Positions 35,565 to 44,031 of a stretch of DNA of 64,000 nt are shown here, one piece after another; position 1 is the first letter of the stretch; each line of letters starts with the position of its first letter. The position numbers and the translations under genes were made by a program. Under the pieces are notes generated by a model. The model ran no database searches. It saw only the letters and a list, made by a program, of their open reading frames with translations, and had not been told where the DNA came from. The DNA is taken from contig JBGORM010000006.1 of assembly GCA_041538185.1 (NCBI GenBank), positions 1-64,000 on the forward strand, given 5' to 3'. The stretch comes from Melioribacteraceae bacterium 4301-Me. Its GTDB lineage: Bacteria; Bacteroidota; Ignavibacteria; Ignavibacteriales; Melioribacteraceae.

Positions 35565-38267
35565 ATGTATAAAATTATTTACAATTGCTTATTATTTGCT
35601 TTTGTTATTCAATCTTTGTGTTCAGCGCAAACAAAGGTACTCTCTTTAAAACTGCGTACAAAGCAGCTCCCTTTTGGTCTTACTGAAAAAGTATCTCAAT
35701 TCCAACCAAAAGTAGGTATTGCTTTAAGCGGGGGAGGCGCAAGGTCTCTTTCGCAGATTGGTATTTTAAAAGCACTTGTCGAAAATAAAATCCCTATCGA
35801 CGAAATTACAGGCACAAGCATGGGCAGTATTGTTGGCGGATTATTTTCTTCTGGCTACTCAATAGATGATATTGACTCTATTGTAAATGCAACTGACTGG
35901 AATGAGTTTTTTTCTACACAACAAACTGACCGTAATCAATTATTTATTGACCAAAAAGTTACTGAAGACAAAGCTCTTATCACATTAAGATTAGACGGCT
36001 TCAATCTTCTAATTCCAAAATCATTAACTGCCGGTCAACGAGTTGCCAATTTTTTAACATTAGCTGCTCTTAATGCCCCACTAATTGCAGATTCATCTTT
36101 CAATGGTTTGGTATACGATTTTAAAGCGATAAGCACAGATTTAATTTCTGGCAAGGAGGTTATACTTGACAACGGCTCGTTAAGTTTAGCTATGCGTGCA
36201 AGTTCAAGCGTAACTTTTTTACTGCCGCCTGTAAAAAAAGATTCCCTCCTGCTTGTTGATGGTGGACTAATAGCTAACATCCCAGTTGAACCACTAAAAG
36301 AAAACGGCTGCAATTTTATAATTGCATCTAACACTCCAAGTCCACTCTACTCACGCTCAGAATTAAAATATCCCTGGACAATAGCAGACCAGCTCGTCAG
36401 CATTCCAATGAAAGTACTTAACGAACAACAACTTAAATTGGCTGATGTTGTAATTACTCCCCCTCTTTCAGATAGAAAAAACACCGACTTTAGTAAGATT
36501 AACGATTTAATAAACGAAGGATACTTAAAAACAGAATCAATTATCAACTTAATTAAAGATAAGCTGAAAGAAAAATTTGAAAAAAACATAGATGAAAAAG
36601 AATTCTTCATTCTCAACCCTACACTTTCAGAAAACCCAACAGAAGATGAAATAGTTTTTTTTCAAAAATATATTAGATTAGATTCCGTTAGTAATTATCA
36701 ACTCTTATTTGATTTAAACAATTTATTTAATACTGGCATTTACGAATCACTCTCCATTGAGATAAATGAAAAAAGTGGGCATTCAATCTTAAAGCTCAAT
36801 GAAAAAAAGAATCCTGTTATAAAAAAAATAAACTTACGCGGCGTCTCTCTTTTCCCTTATAACGTTATTGAAAATTATATGCATCCATTACTTAACAAAC
36901 CATACAATCCTAAAGAAGTAATTGAAGCTGCACTAAACATATTAAGACATTATAAAAAAGCCGGCTACTCGCTGGCAAGAATTTCTAAAATTAATTTTGA
37001 TACCACATCTAATTCACTTAACGTAAGTTTAACGGAGGGTATAATCTCTAAAATTATAATAGATGGATTACAAAAGACTAAGCAACAAATTATTACACGG
37101 GATTTTTCATTGCGAGAGGGCGATTTTTTCAAATACTCTGCGGCTGAACAGGGATTAGTAAATCTAACAAGTACTAATTTATTTGACAATATAGAACTCT
37201 TCGTAAACGTAAAGAACAACAAGAATACTTTAATACTTCATATAGATGAAAAACCTTCGAGCGTGCTTAGATTAGGAATGCGTATTGATAACGAAAATCA
37301 AACACAATTATTTATAGACGTAAGAGATGAAAACCTTTTCGGCACAGGTACAGAATTGGGAGCTGTTTTATCTGGTGGTTTGAGAAATCGCTCTTACATT
37401 CTTGAACATAAAGCAACTCGTATATTTGATTCCTATTTTACCTACAAATTAAGAGCCTTTTACGAATTTAATGATGTCAACGTTTATAAAGATGATTCAA
37501 CAGGAGTACCAAATAGATTTTCAAGATCTAAAACAGGAGAATATAGACAAATTTACTACGGCGGATCCTTTGGTATAGGAACACAAGTAAAAAAGCTCGG
37601 GAATCTTATAATCGAAGCCAAATACCAAAGAGACCAAATAAAAAGCAAGTACAACTTTCTCGGACCAACTTACAAGGTTGATATTGCAAGCTTAAGAGCA
37701 ACACTTACAATCGATACGCAAGACCAATACCCTTACCCAACAAAAGGTTCTTTATTGAACACTTATTACGAAACAGCACAAACAGCACTTGGTGGTGACT
37801 TAGGCTACACAAAAGCATACTTCAATTATAAAAGTTATTTTGGAGTTAACGAGAACCATGTTTTTAACATTCGACTTGTAGGAGGTTTCGCAGATAATAC
37901 TCTGCCACTGAGTGAACAATTTTCATTAGGCGGACAAAATTTATTTTTTGGCTTACGAGATAACGAATATCGAGGAAGACAAATTTTTGTTTCATCTGTT
38001 GGTTATAGGCTAAAACTTCCTGTTAAAATATTTTTCGACAGCTATCTTAAAGCTCGTTACGATTTGGGTTCAATTTGGGATGAGCGTTCTCAAATTAGAT
38101 TAAAAGACCTTCGACATGGAATTGGTGCCACCCTTTCCTTAGATACACCAATTGGACCAGCTGACTTTTCAATAGGAAAAAGTTTTTACTTTGTTAATAC
38201 TTTGCCTAAAAATACAATTGTGTGGGGACCGACTTTCTTTTACTTTACAATTGGCTTTTATTATTAA
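35565..38267 (+). CDS. Patatin-like phospholipase with POTRA and Omp85 barrel
   Basis: About 900 residues, signal peptide first. The patatin domain (about 50-330) has the oxyanion loop SGGGARSL, the nucleophile GTSMGS (about 85) and the acid DGG (about 231). A POTRA-like region follows (about 420-570), then a 16-strand-type BamA/Omp85 barrel ending in FYFTIGFYY. This is the PlpD-like type Vd autotransporter layout: the lipase is carried to or across the outer membrane by its own barrel. ATG at 35565 preferred over a TTG two codons earlier. Confidence 0.9.
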   Translation: MYKIIYNCLLFAFVIQSLCSAQTKVLSLKLRTKQLPFGLTEKVSQFQPKVGIALSGGGARSLSQIGILKALVENKIPIDEITGTSMGSIVGGLFSSGYSIDDIDSIVNATDWNEFFSTQQTDRNQLFIDQKVTEDKALITLRLDGFNLLIPKSLTAGQRVANFLTLAALNAPLIADSSFNGLVYDFKAISTDLISGKEVILDNGSLSLAMRASSSVTFLLPPVKKDSLLLVDGGLIANIPVEPLKENGCNFIIASNTPSPLYSRSELKYPWTIADQLVSIPMKVLNEQQLKLADVVITPPLSDRKNTDFSKINDLINEGYLKTESIINLIKDKLKEKFEKNIDEKEFFILNPTLSENPTEDEIVFFQKYIRLDSVSNYQLLFDLNNLFNTGIYESLSIEINEKSGHSILKLNEKKNPVIKKINLRGVSLFPYNVIENYMHPLLNKPYNPKEVIEAALNILRHYKKAGYSLARISKINFDTTSNSLNVSLTEGIISKIIIDGLQKTKQQIITRDFSLREGDFFKYSAAEQGLVNLTSTNLFDNIELFVNVKNNKNTLILHIDEKPSSVLRLGMRIDNENQTQLFIDVRDENLFGTGTELGAVLSGGLRNRSYILEHKATRIFDSYFTYKLRAFYEFNDVNVYKDDSTGVPNRFSRSKTGEYRQIYYGGSFGIGTQVKKLGNLIIEAKYQRDQIKSKYNFLGPTYKVDIASLRATLTIDTQDQYPYPTKGSLLNTYYETAQTALGGDLGYTKAYFNYKSYFGVNENHVFNIRLVGGFADNTLPLSEQFSLGGQNLFFGLRDNEYRGRQIFVSSVGYRLKLPVKIFFDSYLKARYDLGSIWDERSQIRLKDLRHGIGATLSLDTPIGPADFSIGKSFYFVNTLPKNTIVWGPTFFYFTIGFYY

Positions 38268-38397
38268 GCCTAATAGATTAGTAATGATTTTTTGATAACC
38301 GACCAGTCTTTTCGATAAGACGATGTTTCAAAAGGAAAAATCTTTTACTAGAAAAGATAGTGTTAAAAACTTCTTTCAAAAATTATCAAGAAAAAAA

Positions 38398-38937
38398 TTA
38401 TTCTTTTTTAAGGGATTTCTCTGCAAGTCTCAAATATTTCTTCTCCAATTCAAAATTACCAAGTCTTTTAAAATGCTCTGCTAAAGCAAAATAAACTCGG
38501 CTTTTCAGATTTACCTTAGAAAGCAAAGTCTCAACTGTACTTACAATCTTTTCATTTAGAGGTAAATACAGGTCATAATTGTATAGCCCTAAAATTCTAA
38601 GCAAAGGTTCGGATTCTGTAGGCTTGCAGCTATTTGCTTTCACGTAATAATTAAATGAATTTTCTATAGAGTTCAAATCAAACAAATTATTTTCAAAAAC
38701 CTGTGCTGTCCACATGTAATAATCGTACTCAAAATGTCTAAATTCTTTGGCAAGTTTCTCAGTATACATCATAATTTCTTCACTGGTCAAATTTGGATTG
38801 GCAAGCAGTATTTTATAAATGTCTGGATCGGTAATGTTATTCTTCAATGCATCTTGGAACGTGTCGAACAACTCACCTGAGGATGTTAAACTTCTGAACT
38901 TTTCTTCTATTTGTTTATTCAGGTCTGCTTTAGGCAT
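38398..38937 (-). CDS. TPR-like helical protein, unknown function
   Basis: A 179-residue, all-helical protein. Repeated patterns (YYMWTAQVFENN...; SRVYFALAEHFKRLGNFELEKKYLRLAEKS) suggest tetratricopeptide-like repeats near the carboxy end. ATG at 38937 chosen. It is 12 bases downstream of the nuclease-like gene and probably co-transcribed. Not otherwise recognised. Confidence 0.6.
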   Translation of the reverse strand: MPKADLNKQIEEKFRSLTSSGELFDTFQDALKNNITDPDIYKILLANPNLTSEEIMMYTEKLAKEFRHFEYDYYMWTAQVFENNLFDLNSIENSFNYYVKANSCKPTESEPLLRILGLYNYDLYLPLNEKIVSTVETLLSKVNLKSRVYFALAEHFKRLGNFELEKKYLRLAEKSLKKE

Positions 38938-38949
38938 AAACAAAAATAT

Positions 38950-39441
38950 TTACTCAAAGATTCTTGCAAAATTTTCTCTGTTAAACTCTAAGAGATTGTT
39001 TTCAAATTCTACTGTTTTATTTTTATCCCATTGCATCTTAGCAACTTTAGTATAATTATTAACTCCTAATACAGCAAACTTCCTGTCCATCAAAACTTTA
39101 TTTTGGTCAAAGACAAAAAAACATATAATCATTTCCATTTTTAATTTTTTTTTCCAATTTTCATAGGATTTTACCGCGCGCTCGTTAATTTGCCATTTTC
39201 TAGACTGTTTACCTTTCCAATCTAACAAAACTGATTTCCCATTATAACTAACTATCATATCCGGCTTATCTTCTCCTTTTTCCCAAAGCTTTTCGTACCT
39301 TTTATCCTTACCAAATTCAGAAAACTCAAATCCCCATTGTACTAGTAAATTAAGTCCTACTTCTTCTGCCAAATCATGCAGTCTGTAATTTCTATGAAAC
39401 TCCTCTGAAGTTTTAGTCGGATTAAAATCTAACTGTCTCAT
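38950..39441 (-). CDS. PD-(D/E)XK nuclease-like protein
   Basis: A 163-residue protein with the motif KPDMIVSYNGKSVLLDWKGK: D61, then D74-x-K76, matching the catalytic core of the restriction-endonuclease fold. An acid upstream (E46 or E50) could be the first metal ligand. I see no DNA-recognition domain. It pairs with the helical gene downstream. It could be a DNA-repair or defence nuclease, or a fold homologue of Holliday-junction resolvases. Confidence 0.6.
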   Translation of the reverse strand: MRQLDFNPTKTSEEFHRNYRLHDLAEEVGLNLLVQWGFEFSEFGKDKRYEKLWEKGEDKPDMIVSYNGKSVLLDWKGKQSRKWQINERAVKSYENWKKKLKMEMIICFFVFDQNKVLMDRKFAVLGVNNYTKVAKMQWDKNKTVEFENNLLEFNRENFARIFE

Positions 39442-39891
39442 TAAGATTTCTTTTTAATATCGTTCAAATATAATCAGTACAAATCGATATAACAATCATT
39501 ACAATAACTCTATACTTTTCATTTAATGAAATACTGTTCAATCTTAAATACGACATAAAAAATAAAAAAGCATTAGTTAAAGTGCTAAAACAGGTTATTT
39601 ATTGAGGAGCAAATTTTCACCAATCGGGTGAAAAAATTCTCAAAGGAAAAAACTAATTGTTATTCTCTTTAAAGGGTTTGAATTTGCTCTATATAGTTAT
39701 TAAATCCATACGGGATTTCGAAATCTTTATAGATAATGATGAACCAAAACCATTTGAAAAGTACAAAAGTGACAAAATATTTTTTTCCTACTAAATATTA
39801 TGAAAATCTCTAAAACGGATTTGAGGGCCAAATTTAAGTTAGCTTTTAATGTAACTTTTTAATCTATTGTTTCGTCTTTAATGTATAAAAA
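39442..39891. other. Spacer upstream of the ECF sigma factor gene
   Basis: 450 bases without a gene. It contains an 8-base-stem hairpin TTTTCACC-aatcg-GGTGAAAA at 39614-39634 and two short G/C motifs resembling those of the dispersed hairpin repeat (CCATACGGGAT near 39706-39716). Promoters of the flanking divergent genes should lie here; none is clear. Confidence 0.5.
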
Positions 39892-40422
39892 ATGATACTT
39901 AAGTCAATAAGATATCAATTACTACTTCAGCAATATAAGAATAGAATTTATTCTTACTCATTGTACATGTTAAAAGACAAAATGGACGCTGAAGATGTTA
40001 CTCAAGAAGTATTAATTAAAATGTGGCTTAACTTAGGTAAATTTAATATGACTGCAGCGGCATCGTGGATAATGAAAACAACTCATAATCTTTGTATTGA
40101 TTACTTACGAAAGCGCAACGTCGAAACTAAAAGAAACTGGGACGTTGAACAATTGAGCGAGCAATTAATATCAAGCAATAAAACTGAAGATAATCCTTTA
40201 ACGGCTGCGCATTATAAGTTAGCAAAAGAAAAAATTAAGGAGGCAATTATAAGACTGCCGGAACAGCTTAAAAGTATATTTGTTCTTTATGAGATAAATG
40301 GATTAAAATACAAAGAGATTTCAAAAATCTTAGATATCCCAATAAATAGTGTGAGGGTATATCTTCTTAGGGCACGTAGAAAATTACAAGAGGAACTGAA
40401 GTGCTATGAACCTAAAGACTAA
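39892..40422 (+). CDS. ECF-subfamily RNA polymerase sigma factor
   Basis: A 176-residue sigma factor with region 2 (DAEDVTQEVLIKMWLNLGKF) and region 4 (LPEQLKSIFVLYEINGLKYKEISKILDIPINSVRVYLLRARRKL). It overlaps the following gene by 17 bases, the usual arrangement for an ECF sigma and its regulator. The target promoters are unknown. Confidence 0.92.
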   Translation: MILKSIRYQLLLQQYKNRIYSYSLYMLKDKMDAEDVTQEVLIKMWLNLGKFNMTAAASWIMKTTHNLCIDYLRKRNVETKRNWDVEQLSEQLISSNKTEDNPLTAAHYKLAKEKIKEAIIRLPEQLKSIFVLYEINGLKYKEISKILDIPINSVRVYLLRARRKLQEELKCYEPKD

Positions 40423-40990
40423 CAACATACTTGACGAAAAGCTAATTGACGAAATTATTGGAACAGCATATCGAGATGTTTCAATATTTATTCTAATGAA
40501 AGTTCTTTTTTTATCGTTGACTAATAACCATGTCAAAAAAATATATTGTGAATATAGACTAACCGCAAAAAAAGTGAAATCCATTAAGCAAGATGAAATT
40601 CCGGAGATACTACTGCTAAGCACTTTGAGTAAAGTTAACCACTCAAAAAAAGTAAAAATACTTTCTTACGATTTCCTTTACATAATCTTCAAACAACCAG
40701 TATTGTCGCTCTTATTTGTAGTTGTAATAATTGCTTCGATTTTTTATACAATCATTACTAATAAGTCGGTTACAACCCAATCTTTCTCTAAGCAGCAAAT
40801 AGAACTCGCTGATAAGCAAATTAAATATGCATTTTCTTTGATAAGCGACATTCTCCAGAAAACACAAATGACAATAAATGAAAACATTTTAAAAAATAAG
40901 ATTACCAAGCCTATGCATCAAAGCATGGAAACAGTTTACGAAATTGTACCCAAACAAGAAAAAAATAAAAGAGGTCAACATGAAAAGTAA
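40406..40990 (+). CDS. Probable membrane anti-sigma or sigma-linked protein
   Basis: A 194-residue protein with one hydrophobic segment at about 97-117, an N-terminal cytoplasmic part of about 95 residues and a C-terminal outer part. No recognised anti-sigma domain sequence (no HxxxCxxC). The assignment rests on position and topology. Confidence 0.5.
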   Translation: MNLKTNNILDEKLIDEIIGTAYRDVSIFILMKVLFLSLTNNHVKKIYCEYRLTAKKVKSIKQDEIPEILLLSTLSKVNHSKKVKILSYDFLYIIFKQPVLSLLFVVVIIASIFYTIITNKSVTTQSFSKQQIELADKQIKYAFSLISDILQKTQMTINENILKNKITKPMHQSMETVYEIVPKQEKNKRGQHEK

Positions 40991-41519
40991 ACTTATTTTA
41001 ATCATCTTATCATTTGTAACGTTAACCTTTGCCCAAAAGACAGATTACACCAAAGAGCCTGGCTATTTTGAATTTGGTAATTTGCCATTCGGAGAAAAAA
41101 TTGAGCCAATAACTGAAATCAACATTGAAGAGCCACTCTTAAAAATGATGTCGAATATGGTTAATAATAAAGATTCAAACTTCTCTGAACTAATCGGTTC
41201 TATAAAATTAATTAGAGTTAGCGAGTATGAGCTGAAATCTTTGAGCAAAGAAGCTCTATCAAACAAAATAAACACAATTGATAAAGAACTGTTAAATAAA
41301 AATTGGGAGCGGATAGTTAAAACAAAATCCGGAAAAAACATTGTAAATATTTACGTAAAACCTGATGCAAACAAAGGGTACTCAGGCTTAGTAATAACTT
41401 CAATAGACAACAATAAAGTTTCTTTTGTTAATATAGTGGGTAAAATTGACCTTACAACTGTGGGGAAACTTTCAGAGCAATTTAATATACCATCTATAGA
41501 CTCTTTAAAACATAAATGA
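40980..41519 (+). CDS. Secreted DUF4252-like protein
   Basis: The start at 40980 (MKSKLILIILSFVTLTFAQ) has an AGAGG site and gives a clear signal peptide. The remainder (IKLIRVSEYEL..., VNIYVKPDANKGYSGLVITS, VSFVNIVGKIDLTTVGKLSEQF) matches the DUF4252 pattern that is frequent next to ECF sigma genes in Bacteroidota. Function unknown. Confidence 0.75.
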   Translation: MKSKLILIILSFVTLTFAQKTDYTKEPGYFEFGNLPFGEKIEPITEINIEEPLLKMMSNMVNNKDSNFSELIGSIKLIRVSEYELKSLSKEALSNKINTIDKELLNKNWERIVKTKSGKNIVNIYVKPDANKGYSGLVITSIDNNKVSFVNIVGKIDLTTVGKLSEQFNIPSIDSLKHK

Positions 41520-41650
41520 GAAGAATGATAAGCTTAATGTACTTACCGTCATGCTTCAACAATTCCCAAAATTTATTATTAGTTGTTTTTAGAATAATAA
41601 ATTTGGGTTAAATTTGTTTGGTAAAAAAATCACATTATAGAGGTTTTGAC

Positions 41651-42418
41651 ATGTCAACTAGGCCATATGTACTTGCAGAAACAAATTGGAAGACAGTAAA
41701 AGAAACAAATTATACATTAGCTATATTACCTTGGGGTGCAACAGAGGCACATAATTATCATTTACCTTACTCAACTGACAATATTGAAGCACAATACATT
41801 TCTATTGAATCTGCACGTAAAGCTTGGGAAAAGGGCGCAAAGGTTGTTGTTTTACCCGGTATCCCATTTGGAGTTAACACTGGACAAATTGATATAAAGC
41901 TTTGTATTAACATGAACCCAAATACTCAGTATGCTGTATTAAGAGACGTTATTGACTCGCTAAACAGACAGGAAATTTTCAAACTTGTAGTTCTTAATGG
42001 GCACGGTGGAAACAACTTCAGGCAATTTATCCGTGAACTTCAGCTGCAATATCCTCAAATGCTAATTACAGAACTTAATTGGTTTAGAGTATTAGATGAT
42101 AAAAAATATTTCTCAGTGCCAGGAGACCATGCGGACGAAATGGAAACAAGCAATATGTTAGCAATAGCACCCGAGTTAGTTGCGCCTTTCGAATATTGGG
42201 GCGATGGTAAAGAAAGAAAATTTAAAATAAAAGGTATGCGTGATGGCTGGGCTTGGACTGAACGCAAGTGGAGTTTAATTAGTGAAGATACGGGTGTAGG
42301 CAACCCTAAAAACGCTGCTGCTGAAAAAGGAAAAAAATATCTTGAAGACTTAACAAACCTTATCTCCGAATTTTTAATTGAGTTTTCAAATTGTGACAAA
42401 AACAATATCTATGAATAA
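41651..42418 (+). CDS. Creatininase-family amidohydrolase
   Basis: The ATG at 41651 follows TAGAGG at seven bases and gives MSTRPYVLAETNW. Metal-binding features of the creatininase fold are present: LPWGATEAHNYHLPYSTDN and VVLNGHGGNN, then GDHADEMETS. Family members hydrolyse cyclic or linear amides (creatinine, formamidopyrimidines, mycofactocin precursors); the substrate here is open. It is not obviously in an operon. Confidence 0.85.
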   Translation: MSTRPYVLAETNWKTVKETNYTLAILPWGATEAHNYHLPYSTDNIEAQYISIESARKAWEKGAKVVVLPGIPFGVNTGQIDIKLCINMNPNTQYAVLRDVIDSLNRQEIFKLVVLNGHGGNNFRQFIRELQLQYPQMLITELNWFRVLDDKKYFSVPGDHADEMETSNMLAIAPELVAPFEYWGDGKERKFKIKGMRDGWAWTERKWSLISEDTGVGNPKNAAAEKGKKYLEDLTNLISEFLIEFSNCDKNNIYE

Positions 42419-42631
42419 ATTTATACAAACAAACTGAAACTTAATTTCTAAATGACGTTAAGACTTTAAGCTCCCCAGAAGCATTTTACATTCATTGTAT
42501 AAAAACGACCGTATTTTTTTTACAACAATCGATTTACTGCATATCTATACAATTTTGATGAAAAAGGTCAACCTAAATGAAAAATTTTTTAACAAAATTT
42601 ATTTTTTCAGCATTAAGACACAAAAAATAAC
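42419..42631. other. Spacer before the sulfur operon promoter
   Basis: AT-rich and without a gene. Nothing distinctive beyond A/T tracts directly upstream of the promoter at 42632. Confidence 0.5.
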
Positions 42632-42660
42632 TTGACATGATATCGCAAATAATTTAGATT
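42632..42660 (+). promoter_or_regulatory. Sigma-70-like promoter of the sulfur assimilation operon
   Basis: TTGACA at 42632-42637, a 17-base spacer, then TAGATT at 42655-42660 (four of six matches to TATAAT). Transcription would start near 42667, only about 16 bases ahead of leader peptide 1. Confidence 0.75.
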
Positions 42661-42682
42661 CGCACATAAATTTTTACTACAA

Positions 42683-42751
42683 ATGAAAAATCAAAAAACA
42701 AATATCACCTGTATGTGTATGATGAAAACAGCCTTGAGTGGCGAAGGGTGA
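42683..42751 (+). CDS. Cysteine/methionine-rich leader peptide 1
   Basis: A 22-residue frame starting MKNQKTNIT and continuing CMCMM, ending in TGA at 42749-42751. Two Cys codons (42710-42712, 42716-42718) sit among three Met codons. The RNA around it forms a three-way choice. UCACCU (42705-42710) pairs with GGGUGA (42746-42751). GUGGCGAAGGG (42738-42748) pairs with CCCUUCGUUAC (42784-42794). The latter is the left side of the terminator hairpin. A ribosome stalled at Cys would free the antiterminator, and one reaching the stop would cover it. This is the classic attenuator logic, here fitted to the sulfur operon. No strong Shine-Dalgarno is present. Confidence 0.85.
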   Translation: MKNQKTNITCMCMMKTALSGEG

Positions 42752-42794
42752 GTTACATAAATTTTATAAATTAACTTGAAAAGCCCTTCGTTAC
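42738..42794 (+). promoter_or_regulatory. Antiterminator arms of the cysteine attenuator
   Basis: Bases 42738-42748 and 42784-42794 are complementary over eleven positions, two of them G-U. The first arm is part of the leader coding region; the second includes the left arm of the intrinsic terminator, so the two structures exclude each other. Confidence 0.75.
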
Positions 42795-42813
42795 TGAAGG
42801 GCTTTTTTATTTT
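42779..42813 (+). terminator. Intrinsic terminator of the cysteine attenuator
   Basis: An 11-base stem AAAAGCCCTTC / GAAGGGCTTTT (42779-42789 and 42796-42806), a six-base loop GTTACT, and a T-rich tract to 42813. It lies 28 bases after the leader stop and upstream of all structural genes. Confidence 0.92.
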
Positions 42814-42836
42814 AGGAAATAAGAAAGGAAATACAG

Positions 42837-42977
42837 ATGTTTTACAATAAAATAAATCACAAAAAAAAGTTACAAAAAAGAAATGTGGTGCAAGTGACCC
42901 ACTTTAGCTTTTACGCTCAACCGCTCAATTCTCAAATGCATACCTGTATGTGCAACAACTGTATGTGTTGTTGTTAA
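42837..42977 (+). CDS. Cysteine-rich leader peptide 2
   Basis: A 46-residue frame with a Shine-Dalgarno (AAGAAAGGAA) ahead of the ATG. The body is basic (NHKKKLQKRN) and the last ten residues are CMCNNCMCCC, so six of the final ten codons are Cys and the other codons are Met and Asn. Translation of this tail needs abundant Cys-tRNA. A hairpin can form within the tail (42953-42959 with 42967-42973), and a second, compound hairpin (43016-43042) lies between it and the first gene. I infer a second cysteine-sensing device, perhaps acting at the level of translation. Confidence 0.8.
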   Translation: MFYNKINHKKKLQKRNVVQVTHFSFYAQPLNSQMHTCMCNNCMCCC

Positions 42978-43015
42978 CCTTCTTTTATTAGATTCTAACA
43001 TAAACACTAACTTAA

Positions 43016-43042
43016 GTTAATCCCCTAAAGGGAAAAATTAAC
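43016..43042 (+). promoter_or_regulatory. Compound hairpin ahead of the first sulfur gene
   Basis: Outer stem GTTAAT/ATTAAC (43016-43021, 43037-43042) and an inner CCCT/AGGG stem. No T tract follows, so a terminator is unlikely. It is 28 bases before the ATG at 43071. Confidence 0.5.
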
Positions 43043-43070
43043 AATCAATCTGAAAAACCGTGAGAAATAT

Positions 43071-43340
43071 ATGTATGAAAAAACATATAGAAGCTTATTA
43101 AAATCAATATCGTGGAGAATTACCGGTACACTTGATACAATGATAATTTCCTATTTCGTAACAGGAAGTCTTAAGATATCTCTGTCAATTGGCTTTGTTG
43201 AAGTCTTTACTAAAATGTTTCTTTATTTCCTTCACGAAAGAGCATGGAATAAAATTAACCTAGGAAGAAAAAATGTTATTAAAGAAAAGCCTTTCTTAAA
43301 CGAGGAAGAATATGAGTACGAATATAATCAACGAGCTTAA
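43071..43340 (+). CDS. DUF2061 small membrane protein
   Basis: An 89-residue protein with MYEKTYRSLLKSISWRITGTLDTM and a helix SLSIGFVEVFTKMFLYFLHERAW. This is the DUF2061 family, often encoded with, or fused to, sulfate-activation genes. Role unknown; sulfate handling at the membrane is a guess from context. It is the first structural gene and overlaps cysH by 29 bases. Confidence 0.85.
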   Translation: MYEKTYRSLLKSISWRITGTLDTMIISYFVTGSLKISLSIGFVEVFTKMFLYFLHERAWNKINLGRKNVIKEKPFLNEEEYEYEYNQRA

Positions 43341-44019
43341 CCTTTTGCTTGAAAATAAAGAACCAGAGTTTGTGCTGAATTATTTTGTCGAAAAGTATAA
43401 GGGAAAAACTGTATTCTCAACAAGCTTTAGTATTGAAGATCAAGTGATTACTGATTTGCTTTCTAAACTTCCACAAATACCCAAAATATTTACACTCGAT
43501 ACAGGAAGACTTCCAGAAGAAACTTATAAAATTATTGAAAAAACTATGGAACATTACGGCATCGATATAGAAGTTTTTTTCCCTAACCACTGTCTGATAG
43601 AAGAGATGGTTAAACAAAAAGGAGTAAATCTTTTTTACAACAGCATTGAGGACAGAAAAAGGTGTTGTTATGTAAGAAAATTAGAACCATTAAAAAGAGC
43701 TCTCGTCGGCTCTGAGGTATGGATTACAGGTTTAAGAAGAGAGCAATCGATAACAAGACAAAACATTAACGTAGTTGAATATGACGAAGCGAATCAAATA
43801 ATTAAAGTTAATCCGTTATTTAAATGGACTGAACAGGAAGTATGGGATTACATCAAGAAAAACAATGTGCCATATAACACTCTTTACAAAAAAAATTACA
43901 CAAGTATTGGATGTGAACCATGCACAAGACCAACAAAACCTGGGGAAGACGTTAGAGCTGGCAGGTGGTGGTGGGAAAACCCAGAAACCAAAGAATGTGG
44001 ATTACACTTTACTAAATAA
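43312..44019 (+). CDS. cysH: Adenylyl-sulfate (APS)/PAPS reductase
   Basis: Reduces activated sulfate to sulfite. The [4Fe-4S] cysteines are C118-C119 in RKRCCYVRKLEPL and C201-x2-C204 in SIGCEPCTRP. This pattern marks the cluster-bearing type that uses APS. The catalytic cysteine is in ECGLH (C229) near the end. No CysC kinase is encoded in the operon, which agrees with direct use of APS. 235 residues, normal length. Confidence 0.93.
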   Translation: MSTNIINELNLLLENKEPEFVLNYFVEKYKGKTVFSTSFSIEDQVITDLLSKLPQIPKIFTLDTGRLPEETYKIIEKTMEHYGIDIEVFFPNHCLIEEMVKQKGVNLFYNSIEDRKRCCYVRKLEPLKRALVGSEVWITGLRREQSITRQNINVVEYDEANQIIKVNPLFKWTEQEVWDYIKKNNVPYNTLYKKNYTSIGCEPCTRPTKPGEDVRAGRWWWENPETKECGLHFTK

Positions 44020-44031
44020 AAGAGAAAATAA

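Noticed and set aside
42883..42977. A shorter Cys leader starting at the ATG at 42936
   Set aside because: The frame is continuous with the ATG at 42837, which has a good Shine-Dalgarno; the inner ATG has none.
43016..43042. A second intrinsic terminator before the sulfur operon
   Set aside because: The hairpin has no T tract and its stem is interrupted.
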